A program made the translations under genes and the position numbers. From the NCBI RefSeq assembly GCF_002355735.1, contig NZ_AP014879.1, positions 1,178,001 to 1,242,000 of the forward strand: a stretch of DNA of 64,000 nucleotides, written 5' to 3'. The stretch is from Sulfuricaulis limicola. Lineage in GTDB: Bacteria; Pseudomonadota; Gammaproteobacteria; Acidiferrobacterales; Sulfurifustaceae. The notes under the pieces were generated by a model, which made no database searches, had not been told where the DNA came from, and was given only the letters and a program-made list of their open reading frames with translations. Positions 46,744-55,110 of this stretch are shown here, in pieces (position 1 is the stretch's first letter; every line of letters starts with the position of its first letter).

Positions 46744-46955
46744 TGCGCATAGCCCTGATCTCCCTGGAGCAACAATGGCTGGACAAGGCCGGGAATTTCA
46801 GCCGTTGTCGAGAAATGGCCCACGGAGCCGCGCTGGAATTGGACATCTGCGACATTGATGCCGCAGAAACCGCACGCTATCGGGGGAGCTTTCCCACCGT
46901 CCGCGACAAACGCTATGCCCTGTATCGACAGCTTTTTGGTACTCACGCATGTTGA
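46743..46955 (+). pseudogene. Internally deleted nitrilase / omega-amidase relic (70 aa)
   Basis: The reading frame encodes MRIALISLEQQWLDKAGNFSRCREMA, which looks like the first strand and helix of a carbon-nitrogen hydrolase (usual continuation FPEM with the catalytic Glu). It then passes directly into LELDICDIDAAETARYRGSFPTVRDKRYALYRQL, which looks like the extreme C-terminus of the same family. The whole catalytic centre (Glu, Lys, Cys) is missing, about 190 residues, yet the frame is intact. The ATG overlaps the aminotransferase stop and the end overlaps ptmA, so the operon layout has been preserved. It is probably a deletion pseudogene; a retained mini-protein cannot be excluded. Confidence 0.6.
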
Positions 46956-47716
46956 ACGGAAAGGTGGTGGTGATTACTGGAGGGGCGGGCCTGTTGGGAC
47001 GTGTATTTTCTGCGGCGGTTGCCGACGCGGGTGGAGTTGCCGTCGTTGCCGATGTCAATTTGACCGCGGCCGAGCGTGTGGCGCAGGAGATCAACAACGC
47101 GCGCCCCGGCGGCGCAGCACCCGCGCAGCTGGATATCAGCGATCCCGAATCGGTAAATTCACTGATCGAGCTGCTCCACGGACGTCATGGCCGGATAGAT
47201 GCGGTGGTGAATAACGCCTATCCCCGCAATAAAAACTGGGGTCGCAAGCTGGAAGATGTGGCTTACGGGGATTTTTGCGAAAACATGGACATGCACCTGG
47301 GTGGATACTTTCTCGTGATGCAGCGTTTCTCGCTGTATTTCAAATCACAAGGTTTCGGGAACATTGTGAATCTGGCATCCATCTACGGCACCATGGTTCC
47401 GCGGTTTGAAATATACGCCGGAACCAGGATGACGGTGGCCGTGGAATACGCCGCAATCAAGTCCGCGATCATCCAGTTGACGCGGTATTTCGCGCAGTAT
47501 TTCAAGCATGACGGCGTGCGTTTCAACTGCATATCCCCGGGCGGGATACTGGACAATCAGCCGGAAAGTTTCCTGAAGCACTATAACGGTCATTGCGGCA
47601 CGAAAGGCATGCTGGATTCAAAGGACATCTCCGGGACCTTGATATATCTGTTATCCGATGCCTCCCGTTACGTGACGGGTCAAAACATTATTATCGATGA
47701 TGGCTTTGCGCTCTAG
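46949..47716 (+). CDS. ptmA: Short-chain dehydrogenase, PtmA-like
   Basis: A 255-residue classical SDR: NGKVVVITGGAGLLGRVFSAAVADAGGVAVVADVN, VVNNAYPRNKNWGRKLEDV, IVNLASIYGTMVPRFEIYAGTRMTVAVEYAAIKSAIIQLTRYFAQYF (Ser/Tyr/Lys triad), FNCISPGGILDNQPESFLKHYNGHCGTKGML and VTGQNIIIDDGFAL. The NNAYPRN and IYG blocks resemble PtmA of flagellin-glycosylation loci, which participates in supply of the amino-sugar precursor. It overlaps the nitrilase relic by 7 bp. Confidence 0.87.
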   Translation: MLNGKVVVITGGAGLLGRVFSAAVADAGGVAVVADVNLTAAERVAQEINNARPGGAAPAQLDISDPESVNSLIELLHGRHGRIDAVVNNAYPRNKNWGRKLEDVAYGDFCENMDMHLGGYFLVMQRFSLYFKSQGFGNIVNLASIYGTMVPRFEIYAGTRMTVAVEYAAIKSAIIQLTRYFAQYFKHDGVRFNCISPGGILDNQPESFLKHYNGHCGTKGMLDSKDISGTLIYLLSDASRYVTGQNIIIDDGFAL

Positions 47717-47779
47717 CGCGGGAATTCCCGGGAGGGATTGGCCATTGGCGAAACAGTCTGATTTCAATAGGGACGAATT

Positions 47780-48901
47780 GTGAAAGACAAATCTAAACTG
47801 GTTTATTGCGCCAGGTGTTTGATGCCCAATACGCGTCCGCGTATTCAATATGACGCAAACGGTGTCTGCAACGCGTGTTTGTGGGCCGAAGAAAAAAAGA
47901 AGATTGACTGGAAGCACCGCTGGGAAGAGCTCGAGGCGGTCTGCGAGAAACACCGTGCGCGCAATAAAAATAATTTCGATGTGATCGTTCCATACAGCGG
48001 CGGCAAGAATGGCGCGTATATCGCCTACACGCTGAAGGAAAAACTGGGCATGCACCCATTGTGCGTCACGATACGTCCGCCCATGGAGGATCCAATTGGA
48101 ATACAGAACATCAAGAATTTTCTCGAACGGGGCTATGATCATCTGATGATCACGCCTAATCGTCTCGTCGAAAGGGCCATTGACAGGGAAAACTTCGTAA
48201 ATAAGGGGATTCCGATGCATGCCTTCATGATTGCCGTGCAGACGGCGATCATGCGAACCGCCGTGAACTACGATATTCCCTTTGTCATGTTTGCGGAAGA
48301 AGGAGAGACGGAATACGGGGGATCGACGAAATTGAAGAATCGGCATACGTATGATGTCGAAGACGGTATAAATCTGTATTTGAGCGGGGTCGATCCGGCT
48401 AAATACCTGGATAGCTTTTCAGAAAAGGAATTATACTGGTTTCAGTATCCCTCGCCGGAACGAATCAGCGCGCTGAAGCCGGAGATTTCCCATTGGTCCT
48501 ATTTTGAGGATTTTGTAAATTACAAACATTATCTGGTGGCAAAGGAAAAACTCGGACTCCAGGAGCGCTTGGAGAGGAATATCGGCGCCATAGAGAATTT
48601 CTCGGCGACAGACACGGACATCATCCATTTGTATTTTTACCTGATGTATATCAAGTTCGGGTTTGGCAGAACCACAAGCGAGATCGGCAACGAGATACGG
48701 CGTGGCGCCATGACCCGGAAGCAGGGCTTGAATATAGTGAAGAAATTCGATGGTGAGTATCCGGAAAAACACATTCCTTCCTATTTGAAATATTATGACA
48801 TGAGCCGCGAAGAATTCGATTCCGTGATAGACAAATGGGCGAACAAGGAACTTTTCGAGAAGGTGGATGGACGCTGGGTTCCCGTCTTTGAGCCCTGCTA
48901 G
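47780..48901 (+). CDS. ptmG: N-acetyl sugar amidotransferase (WbpG / PseA / PtmG family)
   Basis: The 373-residue enzyme has an N-terminal zinc motif CARCLMPNTRPRIQYDANGVCNACLW and a PP-loop ATPase site (VIVPYSGGKNGAYIAYTLKEKLGM). These enzymes activate an N-acetyl oxygen with ATP and replace it with ammonia to give an acetamidino group; ammonia comes from the HisH2/HisF2 pair, encoded just downstream. The PP-loop reads SGGKNG, not the usual SGGKDS; this may be a subfamily variant. GTG start at 47780 with GGGACGA upstream. Confidence 0.9.
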   Translation: MKDKSKLVYCARCLMPNTRPRIQYDANGVCNACLWAEEKKKIDWKHRWEELEAVCEKHRARNKNNFDVIVPYSGGKNGAYIAYTLKEKLGMHPLCVTIRPPMEDPIGIQNIKNFLERGYDHLMITPNRLVERAIDRENFVNKGIPMHAFMIAVQTAIMRTAVNYDIPFVMFAEEGETEYGGSTKLKNRHTYDVEDGINLYLSGVDPAKYLDSFSEKELYWFQYPSPERISALKPEISHWSYFEDFVNYKHYLVAKEKLGLQERLERNIGAIENFSATDTDIIHLYFYLMYIKFGFGRTTSEIGNEIRRGAMTRKQGLNIVKKFDGEYPEKHIPSYLKYYDMSREEFDSVIDKWANKELFEKVDGRWVPVFEPC

Positions 48902-48916
48902 GGAGAAGCCGTTTAA

Positions 48917-50419
48917 TTGCTGATGCAGAACTGCCGCTTCATCGTTGTAAATCATCCCAGGCTGGGGTTTCAGAACGCAGAGAATGCTGTGCGTGACTTC
49001 GTCGCCCGCCGTCTCAGCAGTGCCGGCGCGCCCGAAGTTATCTTTGTGCCAGATCGGGAGTCTGCGGACAAAACAGCGAACTCGATGCTCAGGGACCCGG
49101 CTAAAAACGGTTACCTGGTCATTAGCGACATCATGAATCCGGTCACGGATCTCGGGCTCGTGCGGGCAATGATGGACAGCTTGCAGCGCAACGAGGCCGC
49201 CGTATGCCTTTGTGATGGAGCCATTCCGGGCACCCAGGTGGATATGGTGATCGCCGCCGATCGCCTGGATCATCTGCCTGATGACGCTGAATCTGCCAAT
49301 CCGGTGTTGATTCGCAAGCGCTGGTTCACACAGGACAAGCACAACAATCAATTTAACCTGTACAAGTACAAACGGCTCAAGATGTTTCTCTGTCTCGTCG
49401 AACGGCTTGACGGCATGCACGAGATGGATATTGAGACGTTCATTTCGGCGCTGGCCCGGGACGACATTTTTCCTTTGCTTGCCGCGTTTGGCGAGGACGT
49501 CCGTCTGGTCTGGCACGAGTCATGCCCACACTGCAATGGCGCACTGACGCCCTTGCCGCTGAGGATGTCACAGCCTTTTTGCGGCTATCTGCCCGTGGCC
49601 AGGCCACTTTACCATGAATGTGAACGTTGTGGCCTCGTGACGGCATCCCCGGTCGTGCATGAGGACGATGTCGCCACGATATACGATGTCTTCGATAAGC
49701 AGGACTTCGTTGTCTCGCTGAATAATCCGTATCATCATGGCGCCACGCGCTGCGATTTCAGCCTTTTCGAACGTCATCTGCCACGCATGGCAAGGACGCT
49801 AGATATTGGCGGCGGCATGGGACGGTTCAGCCAGTTCCTTAAAGAGGCCTACCCTGACTGGATCGTGACGCATTCCGATCATGAAATAAAGCAAAACCTG
49901 CAGCTTCAGGATCAAGGCATTCAGACCAGGGCCCTGAACGTCCTCGCAGAACCGATTGGTCAAGAGCGCTACGATCTGATTACCGCCTGGGAAGTGATCG
50001 AGCACATCCCTTACCATCGGATAGCGTCCGTACTGGATAACATCCATCGCGCCCTGGCACCGGGGGGGTTCTTCGTGTTCAGCACGCCGGATTTCGATTC
50101 CCCGTTATGCCGCAGCTTTGATTTCTTCGGTGTTTGCCCGCCCTTTCACTACCTGGTTTTTGGCGAGCGGTGGCTGCGTCGTTACTTCGAAGGATCGTCC
50201 CAATGGGAGTACCTGGAACCCCGGTCCTGTTCCGATTTCCTCGATGATTCCCTGATGTGGTACGACTACGGTTCGAAAACCTGTCCATCCTTCCAGATGC
50301 GGGCCACATCAGGCGTTCTCCGCGCGGTCTTCGAGACCGATGATGGCGGGGACCTGCGCAGAACCTTGATGCGAAGAGGCATTGGCACGGAAATCATTAT
50401 TACGCTGAGAAAGCAGTGA
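48917..50419 (+). CDS. Two-domain protein: nucleotidyltransferase-like N-terminus, zinc ribbon and SAM methyltransferase
   Basis: A protein of about 500 residues. Residues 1-190 look like an alpha/beta nucleotidyltransferase-type domain (FIVVNHPRLGFQNAENAVRDFVARRL, YLVISDIMNPVTDLGLVRAMMDSL), but without a clear catalytic signature. A zinc-ribbon-like CPHCNG...CERCG pair follows (about 204-238). A class I methyltransferase is next (RTLDIGGGMGRFSQFLKEAYPDW, VIEHIPYHRIASVLDNIHRALAPGGFFVFSTPDFDS). Placed between the amidotransferase gene and hisH/hisF, it is a good candidate to N-methylate the acetamidino group, as proposed for the ptm locus of Campylobacter. TTG 48917 or ATG 48923 may be the start. 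Confidence 0.82.
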   Translation: MLMQNCRFIVVNHPRLGFQNAENAVRDFVARRLSSAGAPEVIFVPDRESADKTANSMLRDPAKNGYLVISDIMNPVTDLGLVRAMMDSLQRNEAAVCLCDGAIPGTQVDMVIAADRLDHLPDDAESANPVLIRKRWFTQDKHNNQFNLYKYKRLKMFLCLVERLDGMHEMDIETFISALARDDIFPLLAAFGEDVRLVWHESCPHCNGALTPLPLRMSQPFCGYLPVARPLYHECERCGLVTASPVVHEDDVATIYDVFDKQDFVVSLNNPYHHGATRCDFSLFERHLPRMARTLDIGGGMGRFSQFLKEAYPDWIVTHSDHEIKQNLQLQDQGIQTRALNVLAEPIGQERYDLITAWEVIEHIPYHRIASVLDNIHRALAPGGFFVFSTPDFDSPLCRSFDFFGVCPPFHYLVFGERWLRRYFEGSSQWEYLEPRSCSDFLDDSLMWYDYGSKTCPSFQMRATSGVLRAVFETDDGGDLRRTLMRRGIGTEIIITLRKQ

Positions 50420-50447
50420 GCATGCGCCCCCGGCCCTTGTGCCAGCC

Positions 50448-51062
50448 ATGATTACAATCATCAACTACGGTATGGGCAATCTGCGCTCCCTGCAGAACGC
50501 ATTTACCTATCTGGGGATTGAATCCCGCATAGTCAGCGATCCCGAAGTCATCGCTGCCAGTGATCGGCTCGTTTTGCCCGGTGTCGGATCTTATGCTCAG
50601 GCAATGATGAACATCGAGAAAAACGGCATGCGACAGGCCATGGAAATGGCGGTGCTCCAGCGGGGAGTTCCGTTCCTGGGCGTGTGCCTGGGCATGCAGC
50701 TCTTGTCCGGGCAAGGCGAAGAGGGAGGTATTACCAAAGGACTCGGCTGGATTCCAGGCCGGGTTGTTCGCATGACTCCGGGTGAAGGCCTGAAGATTCC
50801 GCATATCGGTTTCAACACGGCACGTTTCCGCTTGAATCACGGCGGACTCTTCGACGGCCTTGGCGACGGATGCGACTTCTACTTCGTGCATTCGTTTCAC
50901 TTCATATCCAGAGACCCCGAGAACGTAATTGGTGTATGTGACTATGGCGGTGAAGTTGTCTGCGCCATACGCCGTGACAACGTTGTCGGCGTGCAGTTCC
51001 ACCCGGAAAAGAGCCAAAGTAACGGTTTACAACTGCTGCGGAATTTCATGAATCACTTCTAG
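50448..51062 (+). CDS. hisH: HisH-type glutamine amidotransferase subunit (HisH2)
   Basis: A 204-residue class I glutaminase: ITIINYGMGNLRSLQNAFTYLGI, LPGVGSYAQAM, the catalytic cysteine in PFLGVCLGMQLLSGQGEEGG and the His-Glu pair in GVQFHPEKSQSNG. It releases ammonia from glutamine. No other histidine biosynthetic genes are present here, and the partner gene plus the sugar amidotransferase gene are neighbours, so it feeds acetamidino-sugar formation as HisH2 does with WbpG in P. aeruginosa. The ATG at 50448 matches the family start. Confidence 0.92.
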   Translation: MITIINYGMGNLRSLQNAFTYLGIESRIVSDPEVIAASDRLVLPGVGSYAQAMMNIEKNGMRQAMEMAVLQRGVPFLGVCLGMQLLSGQGEEGGITKGLGWIPGRVVRMTPGEGLKIPHIGFNTARFRLNHGGLFDGLGDGCDFYFVHSFHFISRDPENVIGVCDYGGEVVCAIRRDNVVGVQFHPEKSQSNGLQLLRNFMNHF

Positions 51063-51082
51063 TTTTCCGCGCTGAATCGCGT

Positions 51083-51871
51083 ATGCATAAAAACCGGATC
51101 ATATTTACCCTGCTTTTTGGAGACGGATTCTACAATCTCAGCAGAAACTTCCGTCTGCAACGTGTCGGTGATCTGTCATGGGTAAGAGAAAACTACGAAT
51201 TTGATTCCATCGCGCGCTCCATCGATGAACTCGTGATACTGGACGTCTCCCGCGCGACACGGGATCACACCGCATTTTCCGGGCAGGTGGAACAGCTGGG
51301 AAAAAACTGTTTTATGCCTATTGCCGCCGGGGGCGGCATCCGCACCACCGAACATGCATTCCAGCTTTTCCAGGCAGGCGCCGACAAGCTGGTGCTGAAC
51401 ACGCCGTTCTTCACGCAGCCAAATCTGGTAAAGGAGCTCGTCAGCATCTTCGGGTCACAGTCAATAATTGCTTCCATTGATTACAGACACATGGAAAACG
51501 GATCACGCCGCGTATTTGTCAGCAATGGGACGGAAGATACCGGAGTTGAACTGGCAGATGCCCTGCGAAAAGCGCAATTTCTCGGCGCCGGGGAAATTTA
51601 CCTGACCTCAATAAACAACGACGGCACGGGCATTGGCTTTGATCTCGAGGCCCTGCGTCTGGCATCTGAAATATGCAGCGTGCCGATCATCGCCTCGGGC
51701 GGGGCAGATAACCCTGTTCATCTGATCGAGGGAATACGGACGGCGGGGACTTCGGCTGTGTCAACGGCGCATCTCTTCAACTTCATGTCAGATGGCCTGT
51801 GCGAAGCCAGAAAGCAGATCGTGGAGAATGGTATTCCATTGTCCCAATGGCCCGACAGCCTCTTTGCGTAA
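51083..51871 (+). CDS. hisF: HisF-type cyclase-like subunit (HisF2), catalytic Asp missing
   Basis: A 262-residue TIM barrel of the HisF family: AAGGGIRTTEHAFQLFQAGADKLVLNT, FGSQSIIASIDYR, LGAGEIYLTSINNDGTGIGFDLEALRLASEICSVPIIASGGA. The canonical IPCLDV motif at strand 1, which holds the first catalytic aspartate, reads IFTLLF here, so the cyclase reaction is unlikely; the second Asp (SIDYR) remains. It most likely serves as the ammonia channel linking HisH2 to the sugar amidotransferase. Confidence 0.9.
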   Translation: MHKNRIIFTLLFGDGFYNLSRNFRLQRVGDLSWVRENYEFDSIARSIDELVILDVSRATRDHTAFSGQVEQLGKNCFMPIAAGGGIRTTEHAFQLFQAGADKLVLNTPFFTQPNLVKELVSIFGSQSIIASIDYRHMENGSRRVFVSNGTEDTGVELADALRKAQFLGAGEIYLTSINNDGTGIGFDLEALRLASEICSVPIIASGGADNPVHLIEGIRTAGTSAVSTAHLFNFMSDGLCEARKQIVENGIPLSQWPDSLFA

Positions 51872-51940
51872 AGGCATGGAGCGCCACCCCCTCAACTTCC
51901 GGAAAGTCCATGTTAAATGCCATGAGCGGGGGAATAAGCA

Positions 51941-52501
51941 TTGTTAAGAATTGACGGAAAGAAAGTCTACCTCGTCCCGTTTGAAGAGAAACATCTTGTC
52001 GATCCGGCTTATTACGCATGGCTCACGGACTTCGAGGTGGTTCGATACATTGGTCGTGACGAGTACCTGAAGCCGATTCAATTTGAAAAAGTCCGGGAAT
52101 ACGTTGAGGAGCTGTGGCGAAACCGGTATTGCTCCTTCTTTGCAATGCATCATTCCGGAGACGATGCCTTCATCGGAACAGCAAAAATCAATTATCTCAA
52201 TGAGGCAGGTTTCAGCACTCGCACAGCAGATATCGGCATCATGATCGGTGATCGCGGGTATTGGGGGAAAGGCATGGCGACAGACGCGTTATTCGCCATC
52301 TGTAACTATGCGTTTAACGATTTAAGCGCCAGGAAATTGACCGCCGGCGCCGTGTCCGCCAACAAGGCGGTCATAAGGGCGTTCCAGAAAATCGGGTTCC
52401 TGGAAGAGGGGCGCCTTCGGAAGAAACTCCTGATCTCGGGCGAGTACATGGATCATGTACTGCTCGGGTGTTTCAGGGAAGAACTGCATCCCGTCATCTA
52501 G
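51941..52501 (+). CDS. GNAT-family N-acetyltransferase (possible LegH/RimL-like sugar acetyltransferase)
   Basis: A 186-residue GNAT: KKVYLVPFEEKHLVDPAYYAWLTDFEVVRYIG, the acetyl-CoA site ADIGIMIGDRGYWGKGMATDALFAICNYAF, LTAGAVSANKAVIRAFQKIGFLEEGRLR. In nonulosonate loci a GNAT acetylates the 4-amino sugar formed by LegC (PseH and LegH role), and no other candidate acetyltransferase is seen in the window; assignment is inference. TTG start at 51941 with GGGGGAA 8-9 nt upstream. From here on the base composition is visibly more AT-rich than in the core genome. Confidence 0.85.
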   Translation: MLRIDGKKVYLVPFEEKHLVDPAYYAWLTDFEVVRYIGRDEYLKPIQFEKVREYVEELWRNRYCSFFAMHHSGDDAFIGTAKINYLNEAGFSTRTADIGIMIGDRGYWGKGMATDALFAICNYAFNDLSARKLTAGAVSANKAVIRAFQKIGFLEEGRLRKKLLISGEYMDHVLLGCFREELHPVI

Positions 52502-52514
52502 TCCGGCGTCGGGG

Positions 52515-54137
52515 ATGCGGGCAATCGTTCGTTACCTCTGGTCTCTCGCAAAAGAGGCGTTGTTTCTCGCGAAAGTCTGGTCGCCCAGGACAGCGCACGA
52601 TGTGGACGAGTCGATATCGGAATTCATCGCGGCAAACGAAACCCGCTGGCCGACGCGCGAGAGCCGCAGGAAAGGGATATTAATAGAAGGTCATCTGTCT
52701 CAATACGGCCCCAATTATCTGTTGCGAACGGCTGTGGCAGCGCGCGCCATTCATGAAAAGACGGGTCTGGACATAGATGTTGTATTCAATGGTTACAGCC
52801 ACCAGTGGATTCTGGCCAGAAAGGTCTACAGATCCTTCGGTATCAATAACTGGGTGCACCTCGGCAGTTATTTTTTTGTACCCAACTTCATGTTTTTCAT
52901 ATTTTCACGCCTGCGCGCCATCGGATATGCGTTAAAGCTGAAATCGCCCGAGGATATTCTGAAAATAAGGTTCGATGGAATCAAGGTCGGTGATCTGATT
53001 TACGATGATGTTATAAGGGATACAAAGCGCAAGACCATTTTCAGGATCGACCGGGATGTCATAAAAGCCGTCGCAAAGAGTTTGTTTTTTTACTTTCAAT
53101 ACAGGGCATTTTTCAGGAAACGGACCTACGACTATTTCATATCGACACACACCGCTTATTCGGAATATGGCCTGTTGTGTCGCGTGGCGTTGATGCATGG
53201 CGTCAAGGTGATAGAAACATCAGATATTCAAATGTCATTCTATGACAGGATATCGAATGATTTTCTGCCCACCTATCATGACGGCATTAAAAACTCGATT
53301 CAGGCGAGCATTAACAGCCGACAGGCGGGATTGGACAAATTATGCGCCGAGGCCAAAGAATCCTTGCGCCAGAGGCTGGATTCCGAGATCGGCCAAATCG
53401 ACGCCAAAAAAGCCTATTGCGGAAGGGTTTATGCACGAGCAGAGCTGGGCCAAACGCTCGGTCTGGGGCATGGGGACAAAATTGTTTTCATCCTGGCCCA
53501 TGTTTTTTCTGACGCCCCGCATCTCAGCAGCGCAATGCTGCATGCCGATTATTACCAGTGGCTGGCGTCTACATTGAATGTTTGTGCGAAATCCACGAAC
53601 GTCCACTGGGTCGTCAAGCCTCACCCGTCGAGCGTGATCTATGGCGAGAATGGCCTCGTTGAAAAAATGACGGCGGATGTCAAATCGGACAATGTGCACA
53701 TTTGTCCGGCAGACCTGAATACCAAATCATTAAGCCTGTGCGCCGATGCGCTGGTGACCGTACACGGGACTGCCGGCCTGGAATATTCGTGCCTCGGTAT
53801 TCCTGTTGTGCTGGCCGGCCGGCCGTTTTATTCGGGTTTTGGATTCACTATTGAGCCCGGATCGATCGCGGATTACGAGCGATGTCTGCTGGACATCCAC
53901 AATGTCGGTCGATTATCCGATGCCCAGGTCAAGACAGCGCTGGAGGTATATGCGATCTGGAATCAACAGTTCGACTGGCATAATCCGATAATCACTTCCG
54001 ATGTGCTCGCGAATGTCTGGGGCAGCGGTGTCCCGCGGGATTTGACGAAAGCTTATCGCCTGATAACGGAAAACATCCGGGTCACTGACCCAAGGAAACT
54101 GAAACTCTGGGAATTTGTCCAGGGCGTTGTCGAGTAA
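52515..54137 (+). CDS. Capsule-type polysaccharide biosynthesis / Kdo-transferase-like protein
   Basis: A 540-residue cytoplasmic protein with GILIEGHLSQYGPNYLLRTAVAARAI near the N-terminus. The C-terminal half recalls the capsule synthesis (KpsS/KpsC-like) fold: VHWVVKPHPSSVIYGENG, ICPADLNTKSLSLCADALVTVHGTAGLEYSCLGIPVVLAGRPFYSGFGFTIEP. The KPHP and HGTAGLE...GIPVV motifs are those of GT-B enzymes that transfer acidic nine- or eight-carbon sugars. It is a candidate for the nonulosonate transferase itself. The ATG at 52515 starts 13 bp after the GNAT stop; a longer frame upstream overlaps the GNAT gene and is not favoured. Confidence 0.7.
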   Translation: MRAIVRYLWSLAKEALFLAKVWSPRTAHDVDESISEFIAANETRWPTRESRRKGILIEGHLSQYGPNYLLRTAVAARAIHEKTGLDIDVVFNGYSHQWILARKVYRSFGINNWVHLGSYFFVPNFMFFIFSRLRAIGYALKLKSPEDILKIRFDGIKVGDLIYDDVIRDTKRKTIFRIDRDVIKAVAKSLFFYFQYRAFFRKRTYDYFISTHTAYSEYGLLCRVALMHGVKVIETSDIQMSFYDRISNDFLPTYHDGIKNSIQASINSRQAGLDKLCAEAKESLRQRLDSEIGQIDAKKAYCGRVYARAELGQTLGLGHGDKIVFILAHVFSDAPHLSSAMLHADYYQWLASTLNVCAKSTNVHWVVKPHPSSVIYGENGLVEKMTADVKSDNVHICPADLNTKSLSLCADALVTVHGTAGLEYSCLGIPVVLAGRPFYSGFGFTIEPGSIADYERCLLDIHNVGRLSDAQVKTALEVYAIWNQQFDWHNPIITSDVLANVWGSGVPRDLTKAYRLITENIRVTDPRKLKLWEFVQGVVE

Positions 54138-55086
54138 ATTGAGGACGCCAGGTCAAAAATACGACATTCCACTCCATTTTGACCTTCCCGGGCGCTTGTA
54201 TCATTTTGCGCGCAGGATGTTGTTACGTGGAGCGCATGGATTGTATGTCCGGTTCCTGGTTATTCCCTGTTTGCGCAATCAGGAAGGCTTGAGTGACTAC
54301 TTTTTTACAAAACTGGCGTTTAATTCCGCCATTATTGCCGATCACCAGATGATTTATAAGGTTTCGTTAAGCAAAAGAAGCACGATTGAGCATGAATTCA
54401 GGAATTACGAAAAAATACGCAGCGATTTCCCCGACTTGATGGAGTTCATGCCCAACTACCGCATGCAGAGAAGCTCCTGCGTCTCCTATCTGTCCATGAA
54501 TTCATATAAACCGGTCAGCGCAGAAGCCAGCCTTGAGATTGCGCAAGGGATATACAAGAAGCTGCGCAGCGGCGGCCGGGCGACGACAAAACTTGAAATA
54601 CCGGACACAGACGAGATTCAGGCTGGATTAAAACTCATCGCAAGTATTTATGGAGATTCAGCCGCCCACAGGGTTCAGAAGATCGTCGCCGCGTTTCTGG
54701 ACGGCGGGAAGTATCGCATTGGATTAGCGCATGGCGATTTCCATTCTCGAAATATACTGGTCGATATCCATGGGAATCCCAGGCTCATAGATCTGGATTG
54801 TGTACGGTTTCGGGGTATCCAGGATTTCGATGCCTTATACTTTGTGCTGGAATTGGAATGGTCAATATCGGGTACGCCGTGGTATGAAACAATCGTGAAC
54901 TATTTGAAGGGCGATATTCCGGAATCTGCACGATCCGTATTCGAGAGATTCGGCATCGAATATAGCCATGGACTGGCCGTTTCCTGCCTTATCGACCGAA
55001 TCGGCCAGGATTACAAGAAATACGAATTGCTTCTCTCCAGAAAATATCTGGACCCTATCGTGGACCAGGTCCTCGAACTGGAATGA
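54115..55086 (+). CDS. Kinase-fold phosphotransferase (APH / LPS kinase-like)
   Basis: A protein of about 320 residues with the Brenner motif GLAHGDFHSRNILVD and the metal-binding LIDLDCVRFRGIQDFDALYF, diagnostic of the aminoglycoside-phosphotransferase / choline-kinase fold. The N-lobe is divergent (MIYKVSLSKRSTIEHEFRNYEKI). In glycan loci such proteins phosphorylate sugars or lipid-linked glycans. It overlaps the preceding gene by about 20 bp if the TTG at 54115 is used; TTG 54130 is an alternative. Confidence 0.78.
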   Translation: MSRALSSKLRTPGQKYDIPLHFDLPGRLYHFARRMLLRGAHGLYVRFLVIPCLRNQEGLSDYFFTKLAFNSAIIADHQMIYKVSLSKRSTIEHEFRNYEKIRSDFPDLMEFMPNYRMQRSSCVSYLSMNSYKPVSAEASLEIAQGIYKKLRSGGRATTKLEIPDTDEIQAGLKLIASIYGDSAAHRVQKIVAAFLDGGKYRIGLAHGDFHSRNILVDIHGNPRLIDLDCVRFRGIQDFDALYFVLELEWSISGTPWYETIVNYLKGDIPESARSVFERFGIEYSHGLAVSCLIDRIGQDYKKYELLLSRKYLDPIVDQVLELE

Positions 55087-55110
55087 GTCGGGAAGAAAAC
55101 TGAAAGTCAG

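Noticed and set aside
50448-51871. Histidine biosynthesis operon
   Set aside because: Only hisH and a HisF paralogue lacking a catalytic Asp are present, embedded in a sugar amidotransferase context; no hisA, hisB, hisD or hisG nearby.
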